64,000 bases of DNA from Brevundimonas poindexterae (GCF_020524625.1 NZ_JAIVLL010000001.1:868001-932000), one strand, 5' to 3'. Shown: positions 8,670-20,040, counted from the stretch's first letter. Notes: generated by a model not told the origin, from the letters alone. Translations and numbers: made by a program.

Positions 8670-9542
8670 TCAGCCCGCGTCGGCGGGCGCGTTGGCCAGG
8701 TTCTCTTCCATCTCGCTGAACGAGGGCTGGGCCCCCGACGGGATGTCGCCGCGGCCGATCTCGACCGAAATCTGGGCGGCATTGCCGTGCAGGTGGGCGA
8801 CCAGAACCGACTGGATGATCTTGTAGAAGGCGCCGTCGCCGTCGACGATCTCCTTCAGGCGGGTGGCCATCGGGCCGACCAGTCCATAGGCCAGGAAGAC
8901 GCCGAGGAAGGTGCCCACCAGGGCGCCGCCGATCATGCCGCCCAGGATTTCCGGCGGCTCAGTGATCGAGCCCATGGTCTTGATGACGCCCAGCACGGCC
9001 GCGACGATACCGAGCGCCGGCAGGCCGTCGGCCATGTTCTGGAGGGCGTGGGCGCCGGCCAGCCCTTCGTGGTGGTGCTTTTCCAGCTGCTTTTCCATGG
9101 CGTCCTCGATCTGGTGCGGATCCTCGAGGTTCATGGTCATCATACGCAGCGTGTCGCAGATGAAGTCGGTGGCGAAGTGGTCCTTCATGATCTTCGGATA
9201 CTTCTGGAAGATCGTGGACTCGGCGGGCTTTTCAATATGGCTTTCGAGGGCGATGACGCCCTTGGACTTCATCGTCTTGGTCAGCTGGAACAGCAGGCTG
9301 AGAAGGTCGACATAGTCCTTCTTTTTCCACTTGTTGCCGGCGAACACCTTGCCGAAGCCGCCCAGGGTGGCCTTGATCGTCGAAACGCTGTTGCCGATCA
9401 GGAAGGCGGCGACGCCCGAGCCCAGAATGGCCATCAGCTCATAGGGCAGCGAGTGCAGGATGACCGCCATCTTGCCGCCGGCCAGGATGTAGCTGCCGAA
9501 CACCATGCCGAACAGCAGGACGATGCCGATGATCTGAAACAT
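8670..9542 (-). CDS. motA: Flagellar motor stator protein MotA
   Basis: The 290-residue protein begins MFQIIGIVLLFGMVFGSYIL and has four predicted membrane segments in the MotA arrangement: two near the N-terminus and two at about 165-220, with GGMIGGALVGTFLGVF. A large cytoplasmic loop lies between them. MotA and MotB form the proton channel that drives the flagellum. A start five codons upstream is possible, but the chosen ATG matches the family N-terminus. MotB is not adjacent, and both neighbours are unrelated to motility. Confidence 0.93.
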   Translation of the reverse strand: MFQIIGIVLLFGMVFGSYILAGGKMAVILHSLPYELMAILGSGVAAFLIGNSVSTIKATLGGFGKVFAGNKWKKKDYVDLLSLLFQLTKTMKSKGVIALESHIEKPAESTIFQKYPKIMKDHFATDFICDTLRMMTMNLEDPHQIEDAMEKQLEKHHHEGLAGAHALQNMADGLPALGIVAAVLGVIKTMGSITEPPEILGGMIGGALVGTFLGVFLAYGLVGPMATRLKEIVDGDGAFYKIIQSVLVAHLHGNAAQISVEIGRGDIPSGAQPSFSEMEENLANAPADAG

Positions 9543-9625
9543 GGAGGGAAGGCACACCTGTGGCGAACGAGAGGCGCCAACCCTGCCCGTTAATGCTTAA
9601 GGCCGCGTTGCCATGAGGCAGATGA

Positions 9626-11425
9626 TCAGAGCCGCGTTTCGCCGTCGAGGATGCCCTTGCGGGCGGCGGGGGTCAGCTTTGTGTAGCCGGCCTTGCCGCC
9701 GCGCACGAACAGCGGGCCGTCGACCTTGTCCGGGTCAAAGCCGTCGCTGACCAGATCGACCTTGCGGTATTTGAAGGTGCCGGTGGTGTCGACGGCCTTC
9801 ATGATGCGGACGAACTGGGGCTGGGCGTAGGACGGCAGATTGGCCTCGACATACTCGGCGAAGGCGGTCGCGCCGAAGCGGCCCTCGACCACGAGGGCGA
9901 CCATGCCGGCCTTGCCCTCCTGACCCGGGACGGGGACGCCGTAGGCGATGACTTCCTTGACGCCCGGCGCCTCGGCCAGCCGCTGTTCGACCTCGGCGGT
10001 CGAGACGTTCTCGCCCTTCCAGCGGAAGGTGTCGCCGATCCGGTCGATGAAATAGAAATAGCCCTCGGAGTCCTGACGCATCAGGTCGCCCGTGCGGAAC
10101 CAGCGGTCGCCGGGCTTGAAGACGTCGGTCAGGATCTTCTTTTGCGAGGCGGACTTGTCGGCATAGCCCGAGAAGTCGTGGCGGGTGTCGTCGCCGATCA
10201 TGCCGATGGCCTCGCCCACCTCGCCGACATCGGCCAGACGGCAGCGCCCGTCAGAGCCGCGCACCGGGGTTTCGGTGTCGAAGTCGAACTTGACGAGGCG
10301 GATGTTGACCTTGCCCTTCACAAACCACGGCACCCGGCCGATGGCGCCCGCACGGCCGTCGAAGTTGAACACCGAGACATTGCCCTCGGTCGAGCCGTAG
10401 AATTCCAGGATCTCGGGGATGGCGAACCGGGACTTGAACTCGGTCCAGACATCGGGGCGAAGGCCGTTGCCATAGGCGAGGCGCAGGCTGTGGGCGCGCT
10501 CGTCCTCGTGCTCGGGGCAGTTGACCAGATAGCGGCACAGCTCGCCGATATAGACGAACAGGGTGGCGCCGGACTTCTTCACATCGGGCCAGAAGGCGGT
10601 GGCCGAGAAGCGCTTGCGCAGCACCAGCTTGCCGCCGTTCAGCAGGGCCGGGCCGATGCCGACCAGACCGCCGGTCGAGTGATAGAGGGGCAGGACGTTG
10701 TAGGTGACGTCCTTTTCGGTCGCCGCCGTGCAGCCGGCGAAGGCGCGCATATAGGTCCGGGCGCGCGAGTGGGGCACGCGCGCGGCCTTGGGCAGGCCGG
10801 TGGTGCCCGAGGTGTAGATGTAGAGGGCGGTCGAGCGGTTGGTCAGGCCCTCACGTGCGCTGGCGGCCGGACGCACCGAGGAGGCGCTGCGCAGCGGGGT
10901 GTCGAGGTCGCGACGGTCGCTGACCTCATCCTCGTCGGCGAGGCCGAGCACCCACAGCATCAGATTGCGGTCGGTGTGGGGGCGGGCCTCCTCGAGCGCG
11001 CGCCAGCAGTCCTGATCGGTGATGATCTGGGAGGCGCCCGAAATCTCGATGCAGTGGCCCAGCGCCGGGCCGGTCAGGTTGGTGTTGATGAGGGCGGTGG
11101 CGACGCCGACCTTGGACAGGCCGAACCAGGCGGCAAGGTATTCGGCGCGGTTCATCATCACGAGGGCGACGGTGTCGCTGCGCTTCAGGTTCCGGCCCCG
11201 GGCCCAGTGGGCGAACCGGTTCGCCATGCTATCGAACTCGCGATAGGTCAGGCTGCGGTGCTCGTCCTCGATGGCGATGCGGTCGGGGAAGCGGTCGACA
11301 GCCTCCTCGAGGTCGTCACAGACCAGCGTCGGACTGTCGAGGGTGATCGGCTTGATCCGGTCAAGCAGGCGACGCAGTCCGGCGGCGAACTTCAGATCCC
11401 GACGGATGTTGGCCAGCAAGCCCAT
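9626..11425 (-). CDS. Long/very-long-chain acyl-CoA synthetase (FATP-type, AMP-forming)
   Basis: The 599-residue protein is an ANL-superfamily adenylating enzyme. The P-loop-like motif YTSGTTGLPK, the FYGSTEGN motif and the hinge-region GDRWFRTGDLM are present in order. The overall length and the segment NLPSYAQPQFVRIM resemble the fatty-acid transport protein/very-long-chain acyl-CoA synthetase group. It would activate fatty acids to acyl-CoA at the inner membrane for degradation or lipid synthesis. It stands alone on the minus strand, 160 bases from the lipocalin gene; chain-length preference is not readable. Confidence 0.92.
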   Translation of the reverse strand: MGLLANIRRDLKFAAGLRRLLDRIKPITLDSPTLVCDDLEEAVDRFPDRIAIEDEHRSLTYREFDSMANRFAHWARGRNLKRSDTVALVMMNRAEYLAAWFGLSKVGVATALINTNLTGPALGHCIEISGASQIITDQDCWRALEEARPHTDRNLMLWVLGLADEDEVSDRRDLDTPLRSASSVRPAASAREGLTNRSTALYIYTSGTTGLPKAARVPHSRARTYMRAFAGCTAATEKDVTYNVLPLYHSTGGLVGIGPALLNGGKLVLRKRFSATAFWPDVKKSGATLFVYIGELCRYLVNCPEHEDERAHSLRLAYGNGLRPDVWTEFKSRFAIPEILEFYGSTEGNVSVFNFDGRAGAIGRVPWFVKGKVNIRLVKFDFDTETPVRGSDGRCRLADVGEVGEAIGMIGDDTRHDFSGYADKSASQKKILTDVFKPGDRWFRTGDLMRQDSEGYFYFIDRIGDTFRWKGENVSTAEVEQRLAEAPGVKEVIAYGVPVPGQEGKAGMVALVVEGRFGATAFAEYVEANLPSYAQPQFVRIMKAVDTTGTFKYRKVDLVSDGFDPDKVDGPLFVRGGKAGYTKLTPAARKGILDGETRL

Positions 11426-11584
11426 GATCGCGCCATCTCCCTTGAGCGTCTCTTTCCTCCGGTGATGACGGGCCGGAGGCAGGAGGTCAACCGCGAGGGG
11501 AATCCGGGAGCCCGCGTTAACGCACTTTCGCGCCGGGCGTGGCCCCCCTGCCCCGGTGACGCAGGGTCAAGGAGGCGGTGCGCC

Positions 11585-12127
11585 CTACTCCGCCGGGGGG
11601 AATTCCAGCTTCGAGACATCATAGCCGAGGTCGGCCGCGCGCCGGACCAGGGCCTCGCGTTCGGCATCGGTCGGGATCTCGCGCGTGTAGATGAACAGCT
11701 TTTCGAAGGTCGGGTCTGCCGAGATGAACCAGCTATAGTCGTCGGCCCGGTCGAGGATCCAGTAGTCCCAGGTGACGAAGCCCGCGACATAGCGGACCCG
11801 CAGCCGGGTGTTGGTGCCGGGATCGAGGATTTCGCCCCGGCCGCCGATGGCCTTTTCGCGACCGTCGGGAGTACCGACCTGACAGGTGTCGCGCACATCC
11901 ACGCGGGTTTCGGTAACGAGGGTGTAATTGGAGGCGCCCGCCACGCAGCCGTCGGTGATGCTCATCGGCAGGCGGGCGATCTCGAGCCAGCGCCCCGAGT
12001 AGAGCCGCTCGGCGTCGACCGGCTTGCGGGGCTCCGGCGCGCGCCATTCCGACGGCGGCGGGGCGGTCACGCAGGCCGCCGTCGAGAGCAGCAGGGCAGA
12101 GAGGGCGAACAGGCGGACGGGCGACAT
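11585..12127 (-). CDS. Lipocalin family lipoprotein (Blc-like)
   Basis: The 180-residue protein has a signal peptide ending at the lipobox STAAC (Cys19), then the lipocalin signature YSGRWLEIARLP that starts strand A of the barrel. The later FVTWDYWILDRADDYSW matches the Blc-like core. Bacterial lipocalins of this type are usually anchored in the outer membrane and bind fatty acids or lysophospholipids. It lies between the acyl-CoA synthetase and DUF1206 genes on the same strand; a lipid-handling theme with the synthetase is plausible but unproven. Confidence 0.88.
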   Translation of the reverse strand: MSPVRLFALSALLLSTAACVTAPPPSEWRAPEPRKPVDAERLYSGRWLEIARLPMSITDGCVAGASNYTLVTETRVDVRDTCQVGTPDGREKAIGGRGEILDPGTNTRLRVRYVAGFVTWDYWILDRADDYSWFISADPTFEKLFIYTREIPTDAEREALVRRAADLGYDVSKLEFPPAE

Positions 12128-12186
12128 GGCAGGCTCCGATCAGCGACGGGTGTGCGAGATACGACCGGGCGCGCGCGGGGGACGCA

Positions 12187-13074
12187 TCAGGTGAGGTCCA
12201 GATCGCGCGGCGGGCGGATGCGCCGGAACCGCCCCTCGACGAAGGCATAGGCCCCGAAGGCCATCAGGCCGAGCGCCGTGGCGCTGAGCAGCCAGGGCCC
12301 GGCAGGCAGGGTCTCGACCGACTCCAGCGCGCCGCCGAAGGTGGTGATCTCGCTGGCCCGGTCCCGGAATCCCGCCCACATCACCAGACCGGCCAGCGGA
12401 AAATAGGCCAGGCCGCGCGCGACATAACCGACATGGGCAAGGGGCACGACGCGCTTGCAGATTGTCTCCGAACAGCGGAGGTCCCGACCGAAGTCATTGC
12501 GGATGCCCCGCACCACATTGCCGATCCCGACGCCGAGGATGACCAGCCCCACCCCGATCAGCAGGATCTGGCCGAAGGGCAGCTCCATCAGGGCGCGCGC
12601 CTTCTCCTGGTTCTCGGCCGCGTCGCCGGCGGTCGGATTGGCATAGACCTCGTCCAACACCTCGAAGACAGTGGAGGCGAGCAGGCCATAGACCACGCCG
12701 CTGATCCCCTGCCCCACCCGCTTGGCGATGGCCTTGAGGTCACGGCCTTCATTGTCGGCATCGAAGACCGCCTGCAGCACGCGCCACAGCACGAAGCTCC
12801 AGAGGCCCGCGCCGAGCGTGAACAGCCAGACGCGGCCGAAGGGCTGGCGGGCCAGACTTTCGACCACGCCGGTCGAGCCGGCGGTCTGACGCGTCAGATC
12901 GTGGGCGGTCAGCATCAGGATCACGCCGATCGACACATAAACGAAGCCGCGCGCGCCATAGCCGAAGCGGGCCAGCGCCTCGAGGATGACCGGCGTGTCG
13001 GGGCGCTTCCGCCACAGGTGGCGGGCGCGGGACATCAATTTGTCGGTGTGGTGTTCAGCCCAGCTCGTATCCAT
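12187..13074 (-). CDS. DUF1206 membrane protein
   Basis: The 295-residue integral membrane protein has three internally similar units. Each opens with a Gly/Tyr/Ala motif: ARFGYGARGFVYVSIGV, VGQGISGVVYGLLAS and LAHVGYVARGLAYFPLAG. Each unit has about two membrane helices, as in DUF1206. The role of the family is unknown. I used the ATG at 13072-13074. A GTG two codons upstream (13080) sits five bases from an AGGAG and may be the real start. The gene is divergent from the ABC exporter at 13165, only 90 bases away. Confidence 0.85.
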   Translation of the reverse strand: MDTSWAEHHTDKLMSRARHLWRKRPDTPVILEALARFGYGARGFVYVSIGVILMLTAHDLTRQTAGSTGVVESLARQPFGRVWLFTLGAGLWSFVLWRVLQAVFDADNEGRDLKAIAKRVGQGISGVVYGLLASTVFEVLDEVYANPTAGDAAENQEKARALMELPFGQILLIGVGLVILGVGIGNVVRGIRNDFGRDLRCSETICKRVVPLAHVGYVARGLAYFPLAGLVMWAGFRDRASEITTFGGALESVETLPAGPWLLSATALGLMAFGAYAFVEGRFRRIRPPRDLDLT

Positions 13075-13164
13075 CGGCACATCAACTCCTGATACGGCGA
13101 CAGGCTCCGCCTTGTGAGAAGACAGGGCAGCGCCTATCTGCCCGACCAGACTGAGGGGGACGGA

Positions 13165-14127
13165 ATGCAGCCGGTCATTCACATCGACGGCCTGACCAAG
13201 ACCTATGCCAGCGGCCACAAGGCGCTGAAGAAGGTCGATCTGGACATCTACAAGGGCGAGATCTTTGCCCTGCTGGGGCCGAACGGCGCGGGCAAGACCA
13301 CGCTGATCAGCACCATCTGCGGAATCGTCACGCCCAGCACCGGATCGGTGCAGGTGGACGGTCACGACATCCAGTCCGGCTATCGCCACGCGCGCGAACT
13401 GATCGGCCTGGTGCCCCAGGAACTGACCACCGATGCGTTCGAGACCGTATGGGCCACGGTGACCTTCAGCCGGGGCCTGTTCGGCAAGTCGCCCAATCCG
13501 GCCTACGTAGAGCAGATCCTTCGCGACCTGAGCCTGTGGGAGAAGAAGGACGCCAAGCTGATGACGCTGTCGGGCGGCATGAAGCGGCGGGTGATGATCG
13601 CCAAGGCCCTCAGCCATGAGCCGGAGATCCTGTTCCTCGACGAGCCTACAGCCGGCGTCGACGTCGAGCTGCGCCGGGACATGTGGGCGCTGGTGCGCGG
13701 CCTGCGCGAGCGCGGCGTGACCATCATCCTGACCACCCACTACATCGAGGAAGCCGAGGAGATGGCCGACCGGGTCGGCGTGATCCTGGGCGGCGAGCTG
13801 ATCCTGGTCGACGAGAAGACCAGCCTGATGAAGAAGCTGGGCAAGAAGACGCTGACGCTGAACCTTCAGGACACGATGGAGACAGTGCCCGCCGAACTGG
13901 CCGAGTGGCAGCTGACGCTGAAGGCCGACGGCAATGAGCTGGAATATGTGTTCGATGCCAATGCGGAGCGCACGGGCGTGCCCTCGCTGCTGCGGGCGGT
14001 CAGCGACCTGGGGATCGGGTTCAAGGATCTGAATACGGCCCAGAGCTCGCTGGAGGACATCTTCGTGAGCCTGGTGCACCGGGACAAGCCGGTCGAGGGG
14101 ACCAGCGGCAAGGGAGGCGCGGCATGA
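13165..14127 (+). CDS. ABC transporter ATP-binding protein (ABC-2 exporter type)
   Basis: The 320-residue ATPase has all standard motifs: Walker [10 protein letters not shown] at residues 38-46, signature LSGGMKRRV, Walker [13 protein letters not shown] and the switch histidine in [12 protein letters not shown]-terminal extension of about 90 residues is typical of ABC-2-type exporters. The start was set at the ATG at 13165, behind GAGGGGG; an upstream in-frame start adds 17 residues with no support. It overlaps the permease gene by ATGA, so the two subunits are made together. The substrate is unknown; an inner-membrane efflux or polymer-export role is inferred. Confidence 0.95.
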   Translation: MQPVIHIDGLTKTYASGHKALKKVDLDIYKGEIFALLGPNGAGKTTLISTICGIVTPSTGSVQVDGHDIQSGYRHARELIGLVPQELTTDAFETVWATVTFSRGLFGKSPNPAYVEQILRDLSLWEKKDAKLMTLSGGMKRRVMIAKALSHEPEILFLDEPTAGVDVELRRDMWALVRGLRERGVTIILTTHYIEEAEEMADRVGVILGGELILVDEKTSLMKKLGKKTLTLNLQDTMETVPAELAEWQLTLKADGNELEYVFDANAERTGVPSLLRAVSDLGIGFKDLNTAQSSLEDIFVSLVHRDKPVEGTSGKGGAA

Positions 14128-14891
14128 CGTTCAATGCTTATGGCGTGTGGGCCATCTATCGCTTCGAAATGGCGCGGGCGCTGCGCACCTTCTGGCAGTC
14201 GATCGTGACGCCCGTGATCACCACCGCCCTCTATTTCGTGGTGTTCGGCTCGGCCATCGGCAGCCGAATGACCGAGATCGACGGGGTCGCCTATGGCGCC
14301 TTCATCGTGCCCGGGCTGATCATGCTGAGCCTGTTCACCCAGTCGCTGTTCAACGCCAGCTTCGGCATCTACTTCCCGAAATTCACGGGCACCATCTACG
14401 AGATCCTGTCGGCGCCCATATCGCCGTTCGAGATCGTGCTGGCCTATGTCGGGGCGGCGGCGACCAAGTCGATCGTGCTGGGTCTGGTGATTCTGGCGAC
14501 GGCGGCGCTGTTCGTGCCACTGCGGATCGAGCACCCGCTGGCCATGATCGCCTTCCTGCTGCTGATCGCCGCGACCTTCTCGCTGTTCGGATTCATCATC
14601 GGCATCTGGGCCCAGGGGTTCGAGCAGCTACAGATGATCCCGATGCTGATCGTGACGCCGCTGACCTTCCTGGGCGGGTCCTTCTATTCGATCGACATGC
14701 TGCCGGGCATCTGGCGGACGATCTCGCTGTTCAACCCGGTGGTCTATCTGATTTCGGGCTTCCGCTGGGCCTTCTACGGGGTCGGCGATGTGAGTGTGGG
14801 GCTGAGCCTGACCGCGACCCTGGCCTTCTTCTTCATCTGTCTGGCGATCGTGGCCTGGATGTTCCGGACGGGCTACCGGCTGAAGGCCTGA
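14124..14891 (+). CDS. ABC-2 type transporter permease
   Basis: The 255-residue protein has six predicted membrane helices of the ABC-2 fold. The conserved region before the last helices, [17 protein letters not shown], followed by [13 protein letters not shown], matches the family signature. It pairs with the ATPase encoded upstream through a 4-base overlap. The stop codon lies inside a 24-base palindrome shared with the convergent gene. Confidence 0.94.
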   Translation: MTFNAYGVWAIYRFEMARALRTFWQSIVTPVITTALYFVVFGSAIGSRMTEIDGVAYGAFIVPGLIMLSLFTQSLFNASFGIYFPKFTGTIYEILSAPISPFEIVLAYVGAAATKSIVLGLVILATAALFVPLRIEHPLAMIAFLLLIAATFSLFGFIIGIWAQGFEQLQMIPMLIVTPLTFLGGSFYSIDMLPGIWRTISLFNPVVYLISGFRWAFYGVGDVSVGLSLTATLAFFFICLAIVAWMFRTGYRLKA

Positions 14892-14908
14892 GGCCCGGGC
14901 CTCAGGCC
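14885..14908. terminator. 24-base perfect palindrome between convergent genes
   Basis: GGCCTGAGGCCC is followed directly by its exact reverse complement. The stop codons of the permease (14889-14891) and of the convergent 128-residue gene (14902-14904) both lie inside it. It may act as a two-way terminator or transcript-end stabiliser; there is no T-run on either side. Confidence 0.5.
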
Positions 14909-15288
14909 GGGGCCTTCATCGGGATATAGCCGCGCTCGACCATGCGGCGGAGGCCCTCATAGGCCTCGGCCAGCTCCTCATAGGCGGTGCGATAAGCGGT
15001 CAGGCGGGCGACCTGGTCCGGCGTGGACGGCGCGCCCGACTCGGACTGACGCAGGGCCTCGGCCACCCATTTGGCCCGGGCGGTCGCCGCGGTGACGGCG
15101 AGGCGCTGGAAATGGGCCGGGTCGATCGACGCCAGCATCTGTCCCACCACCTCGCGGTTCGAGACATAGGCGGTGTAGTCGATCTGCTCCATCAGGCCGC
15201 GCAGGCGGCGCTGCTCGTGCGGGTCGATGTCCTGGGGCTCGAAATGATCCCGGGCCCGGCGGTAGCTGGAAGACTGGATCGTCGACAT
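14902..15288 (-). CDS. Hypothetical helical protein, 128 aa
   Basis: I do not recognise this protein. It is soluble, without a signal peptide, and rich in Ala, Glu, Arg and Tyr in long stretches that look alpha-helical (RLTAYRTAYEELAEAYEGL). It has no cysteines and no known catalytic motif. The ATG at 15286-15288 gives a sensible start. It is convergent with the ABC permease and 45 bases downstream of putP on the same strand, though nothing in it suggests transport. Confidence 0.65.
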   Translation of the reverse strand: MSTIQSSSYRRARDHFEPQDIDPHEQRRLRGLMEQIDYTAYVSNREVVGQMLASIDPAHFQRLAVTAATARAKWVAEALRQSESGAPSTPDQVARLTAYRTAYEELAEAYEGLRRMVERGYIPMKAPA

Positions 15289-15333
15289 GGCGCACCCTGA
15301 GAACGCGTATCATCAGAGGGTGCGCCCGATCTG

Positions 15334-16854
15334 TTAACGGGTCGTTTCAGGCTCACCCTTGTGGTGAAGAGCCTGACGCACGGCCTCGAAGGTCGACTGG
15401 ACGTCCTCGGCCGGCGGCTTGCCCATCAGGCTGACGGCCCAGATGGCCAGCCAGCTGAGCACGAAGCCCGGCACGATCTCGTAGATGCCGCTGCCCTGCG
15501 ACAGGGTCTGGCCGTCGGCCAGCACCGGGGCATAGATCCAGACCAGTACCGTGGCGGCCCCGACGATCATGCCGGCGAGCGCGCCGTTGCGGGTCATGCG
15601 CTTCCACGTCAGCGACAGGATGACCAGCGGACCGAAGGCGGCGCCGAAGCCCGCCCAGGCATTGGAAACCAGCCCCAGCACATTGTTGGTCGGGTCCCAG
15701 GCGAGGAAGATGGCCGCCAGCGACACCGCCAGCACGGCCAGCCGGCCGATCATGACCAGCTCCTTCTGGGGCGCGTTCCTGCGCAGGAAGATGCCGTAGA
15801 AGTCCTCGGTCAGGGAGCTGGACGACACCAGCAGCTGCGACGAGATGGTGCTCATGATCGCCGCCAGAATGGCCGCCAGCAGGAAGCCCGTGATCAGCGG
15901 GTCGAACAGCACATCCGACAGCAGGATGAAGATGGTCTCGGCGTCGGCGACCTCCAGACCCGTGCGGGTGGCATAGGCGAGGCCCACCAGTCCGGTCGAC
16001 AGCGCGCCGATCAGGGTGACCAGCATCCAGCTCATGCCGATGTTGCGCATGGTCGGCACATCCTTGAGCGAGCGCACGGCCATGAAGCGGACGATGATGT
16101 GCGGCTGGCCGAAATAGCCGAGGCCCCAGGCCATGGCCGAGATCACGCTGATGACGGTGGCACCCTGGAACAGGTTGAGCAGGCCGGGATCGATGCCGCG
16201 CACCGTCTCGGTCATGCCGTCGACGCCGCCGATCTGGGTCAGGGCGACGATCGGCACCAGGATCAGGGCCACGAACATGATGCAGCCCTGCACAAAGTCA
16301 GTGAGGCTGACGGCCATGAAGCCGCCGACCATGGTGTAGGCCAGCACCACGCCCGCCGTGATCCAGAGGCCCCAGGCGTAGTCGAGGCCGAAGGCGCTCT
16401 CGAACAGCTTGCCGCCCGCGACCAGCCCCGACGAGGTGTAGAGGGTGAAGAAGATGACGATGACAAGCGAGGAGATCACCCGCAGCAGGCGGGATTTGTC
16501 CTTGAACCGCTTGTCGAAATAGTCGGGGATGGTGATCGCGTCGTCGGCCATCACCGTATAGGTCCGCAGGCGCGGCGCCACGATCAGATAGTTGGCCAAC
16601 GCCCCGATGAAGAGGCCGATGGCGATCCAGGCCGAGGACAGGCCGCTCAGGAACATGGCCCCGGGCAGGCCCAGCAGCATCCAGCCGCTCATGTCCGAGG
16701 CGCCGGCCGACAGGGAGGCCACCGCCGGTCCCAGCTTGCGCCCGCCCAGCATATAGCCCGACACGTCGGAGGTGGATTCGCGATAGCTGTAGAGCCCGAT
16801 ACCGAGCATCAGGGCGAAATACAGGCCGAGGGTGATGTAGGTTCCGATTTCCAT
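15334..16854 (-). CDS. putP: Sodium/proline symporter PutP
   Basis: The 506-residue protein has about 13 membrane helices and the sodium:solute symporter fold. PutP-type landmarks include SYRESTSDVSGYMLGGRKLG near the N-terminus, LSAGASDMSGWMLLGLPG and GYFGQPHIIVRFMAV. It would import L-proline with Na+ across the inner membrane, as nutrient or osmolyte. No putA-like dehydrogenase is adjacent. The start is an ATG that fits the family N-terminus. Confidence 0.93.
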   Translation of the reverse strand: MEIGTYITLGLYFALMLGIGLYSYRESTSDVSGYMLGGRKLGPAVASLSAGASDMSGWMLLGLPGAMFLSGLSSAWIAIGLFIGALANYLIVAPRLRTYTVMADDAITIPDYFDKRFKDKSRLLRVISSLVIVIFFTLYTSSGLVAGGKLFESAFGLDYAWGLWITAGVVLAYTMVGGFMAVSLTDFVQGCIMFVALILVPIVALTQIGGVDGMTETVRGIDPGLLNLFQGATVISVISAMAWGLGYFGQPHIIVRFMAVRSLKDVPTMRNIGMSWMLVTLIGALSTGLVGLAYATRTGLEVADAETIFILLSDVLFDPLITGFLLAAILAAIMSTISSQLLVSSSSLTEDFYGIFLRRNAPQKELVMIGRLAVLAVSLAAIFLAWDPTNNVLGLVSNAWAGFGAAFGPLVILSLTWKRMTRNGALAGMIVGAATVLVWIYAPVLADGQTLSQGSGIYEIVPGFVLSWLAIWAVSLMGKPPAEDVQSTFEAVRQALHHKGEPETTR

Positions 16855-16991
16855 GCGTCATGGGGTAGCAGCGTTGCCGCAATCGGGTCCACCCCTGCCA
16901 CAATGCTTAATGGAACAGCGGGGGGCGCCACGGGTTAGCCATAATCAGGGAGACCCACTGACGGGTCCACATCCTGAACGGGAGACACCCC

Positions 16992-17237
16992 ATGACTCAT
17001 CGCCCTCACCGCCCTGCCTTGCTGTCGGCCCTCGCGGTCGGCGCCCTGGGTCTGTCCCTGGCCGCCTGCGCCAGCACCGGACCGGGCGACGGCACCTATA
17101 CCCAGCGGCTGGACAAGCTGCGGGCCGACTGTGACGCCCGGGGCGGCATTCTGACCCCGACGGGCGCCCAGAGCGCCTCGCCCGAGGTCGACTACGCCTG
17201 CCAGATCAACGGCCTGCCTTCCAGCCGGACCCGTTGA
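16992..17237 (+). CDS. Small lipoprotein, 81 aa
   Basis: The gene encodes a short signal peptide with lipobox LAAC (Cys26) and a mature part of about 55 residues. It has two further cysteines (RADCDARGG and DYACQI) that could form a disulfide. No family is recognised. It has a GGGAGAC-type ribosome site before the ATG. It converges with cysS, the stops being three bases apart. Confidence 0.7.
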   Translation: MTHRPHRPALLSALAVGALGLSLAACASTGPGDGTYTQRLDKLRADCDARGGILTPTGAQSASPEVDYACQINGLPSSRTR

Positions 17238-17240
17238 TCC

Positions 17241-18650
<1,410 letters not shown>

Positions 18651-18815
18651 GGCGTCGGGCCGGTCCGGCTTGCTTGCGGGGAAAGGGGATCATCCCATAT
18701 AGCCGGGACGGGACGCGTCCAACCAGACAGTTCGCTCCCGCAGAAAAAAGGGAGAGCGGCGCGCGTCATTTCCGGGACCCTCGTTCCGGCGCAACTTCGT
18801 CGCCAGTACATCGAT

Positions 18816-19439
18816 ATGGATGCCATCGTGCAAAAGCCGACCCTGGTCGCAGACTCCGATTCGCCCGCCGTGGTTCGCCCCAGCCGCGAGGAAGCCCTGA
18901 AGGCCGTGCGCACCCTGCTGGCCTGGGCGGGGGACAATCCCGACCGCGAGGGACTGATTGATACGCCCAAGCGCGTGGTCGATGCCTATGCCGAATGGTT
19001 CGAAGGCTATGAGGCCGATCCGGCCAAGGAACTGTCGCGCACCTTCGAGGACGTGCAGGGCTATGACGACATGGTGCTGCTGCGCGACATCGAGGTCGAG
19101 AGCCACTGCGAGCACCATATGGCCCCGTTCTTGGGCAAGGCCTATGTCGCCTATGTGCCGACCGAGAAGGTGGTGGGCATCTCGAAGATCGCCCGGGTGG
19201 TCGAGATCTTTTCCAAGCGCCTGCAGACCCAGGAAGTGCTGACCAACCAGATCGCCGGGGCCATCGAATCGCACCTCAAGCCGGCGGGCGTGGCCGTGCT
19301 GATCGACGCCGAGCACCAGTGCATGACCACCCGCGGCGTGCATCACCGCCATGTGTCGACCATCACCACCCGCTTCACGGGTGTGTTCAAGAGCGACCCC
19401 GCGCAGATGGAGCGTTTCCTGAAGCTGGCGCGCGGCTGA
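18816..19439 (+). CDS. folE: GTP cyclohydrolase I FolE
   Basis: The 207-residue protein converts GTP to 7,8-dihydroneopterin triphosphate, the first step of folate synthesis. The zinc ligands are visible: Cys98 and His101 in ESHCEHHM and Cys169 in HQCMTTRG. The active-site run [14 protein letters not shown] follows. The ATG at 18816 begins [10 protein letters not shown]. Much longer in-frame extensions exist upstream, but they run antisense through cysS and are not credible. The gene stands alone. Confidence 0.96.
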   Translation: MDAIVQKPTLVADSDSPAVVRPSREEALKAVRTLLAWAGDNPDREGLIDTPKRVVDAYAEWFEGYEADPAKELSRTFEDVQGYDDMVLLRDIEVESHCEHHMAPFLGKAYVAYVPTEKVVGISKIARVVEIFSKRLQTQEVLTNQIAGAIESHLKPAGVAVLIDAEHQCMTTRGVHHRHVSTITTRFTGVFKSDPAQMERFLKLARG

Positions 19440-19596
19440 TACGCCCGGGCCGGTTCGCCTGTGGGGGGTAATCCGCACAAACGGAACCCTTCGAGGCCTC
19501 TGACCGCTTTACAACCGCCTTCAGGGACGCCAAGAGACGGGGGAACCTGATCCACGCGCGCGCCCCGAGTGGCGGCATGATACGGAGACGACCCCC

Positions 19597-20040
19597 ATGG
19601 GTGCCAAACTGTCCGGGCCGCGCGGCGGCAAGACGATCGAACAGAACGCTGACATCAACGTCACGCCGTTCGTCGACATTATGCTGGTGCTGCTGATCAT
19701 CTTCATGGTTGCCGCCCCGCTGGCCACCGTGTCGATCCGCCTGGACCTGCCGCCCGCCAGCCCGCCGCCTCCGGGCGCCGAGTTTGAAGAGCCGGTCGTG
19801 GTCAACATCGAGCGCTACGGCGATCTGTACGTCGGTCGTGGTGACCAGCTGACCAAGACCAGCATCGCCAGCTTGCCGGTCGACGTCTGTGCGGCTCTGG
19901 GCGGCGGCGCCTGTCAGGATGAGCGCGTGTTCGTGCGCGCCAACGCCGAGGTCATGTACAATGACTTCATGACCGTCATGAACACCCTGCAGCAGAGCGG
20001 CTTCCTGAAGGTCGGCCTGATCAACGAAGACATCGAATAG
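19597..20040 (+). CDS. ExbD/TolR family biopolymer transport protein
   Basis: The 147-residue protein has one N-terminal membrane helix containing the functional aspartate, INVTPFVDIMLVLLIIFMV, and a periplasmic domain. ExbD/TolR proteins couple the proton gradient to TonB or Tol partners together with ExbB/TolQ. No exbB or tonB gene is adjacent, so this is an orphan copy. The periplasmic part has two nearby cysteines (DVCAALGGGACQDE) that might be disulfide-linked. The start is a clear ATG, and a strong terminator follows. Confidence 0.9.
   Translation: MGAKLSGPRGGKTIEQNADINVTPFVDIMLVLLIIFMVAAPLATVSIRLDLPPASPPPPGAEFEEPVVVNIERYGDLYVGRGDQLTKTSIASLPVDVCAALGGGACQDERVFVRANAEVMYNDFMTVMNTLQQSGFLKVGLINEDIE

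Noticed and set aside
13075-14079. Upstream extension of the DUF1206 gene into the ABC ATPase region
   Set aside because: The extension is antisense to a clear ATPase. The DUF1206 domain starts just after the chosen ATG.
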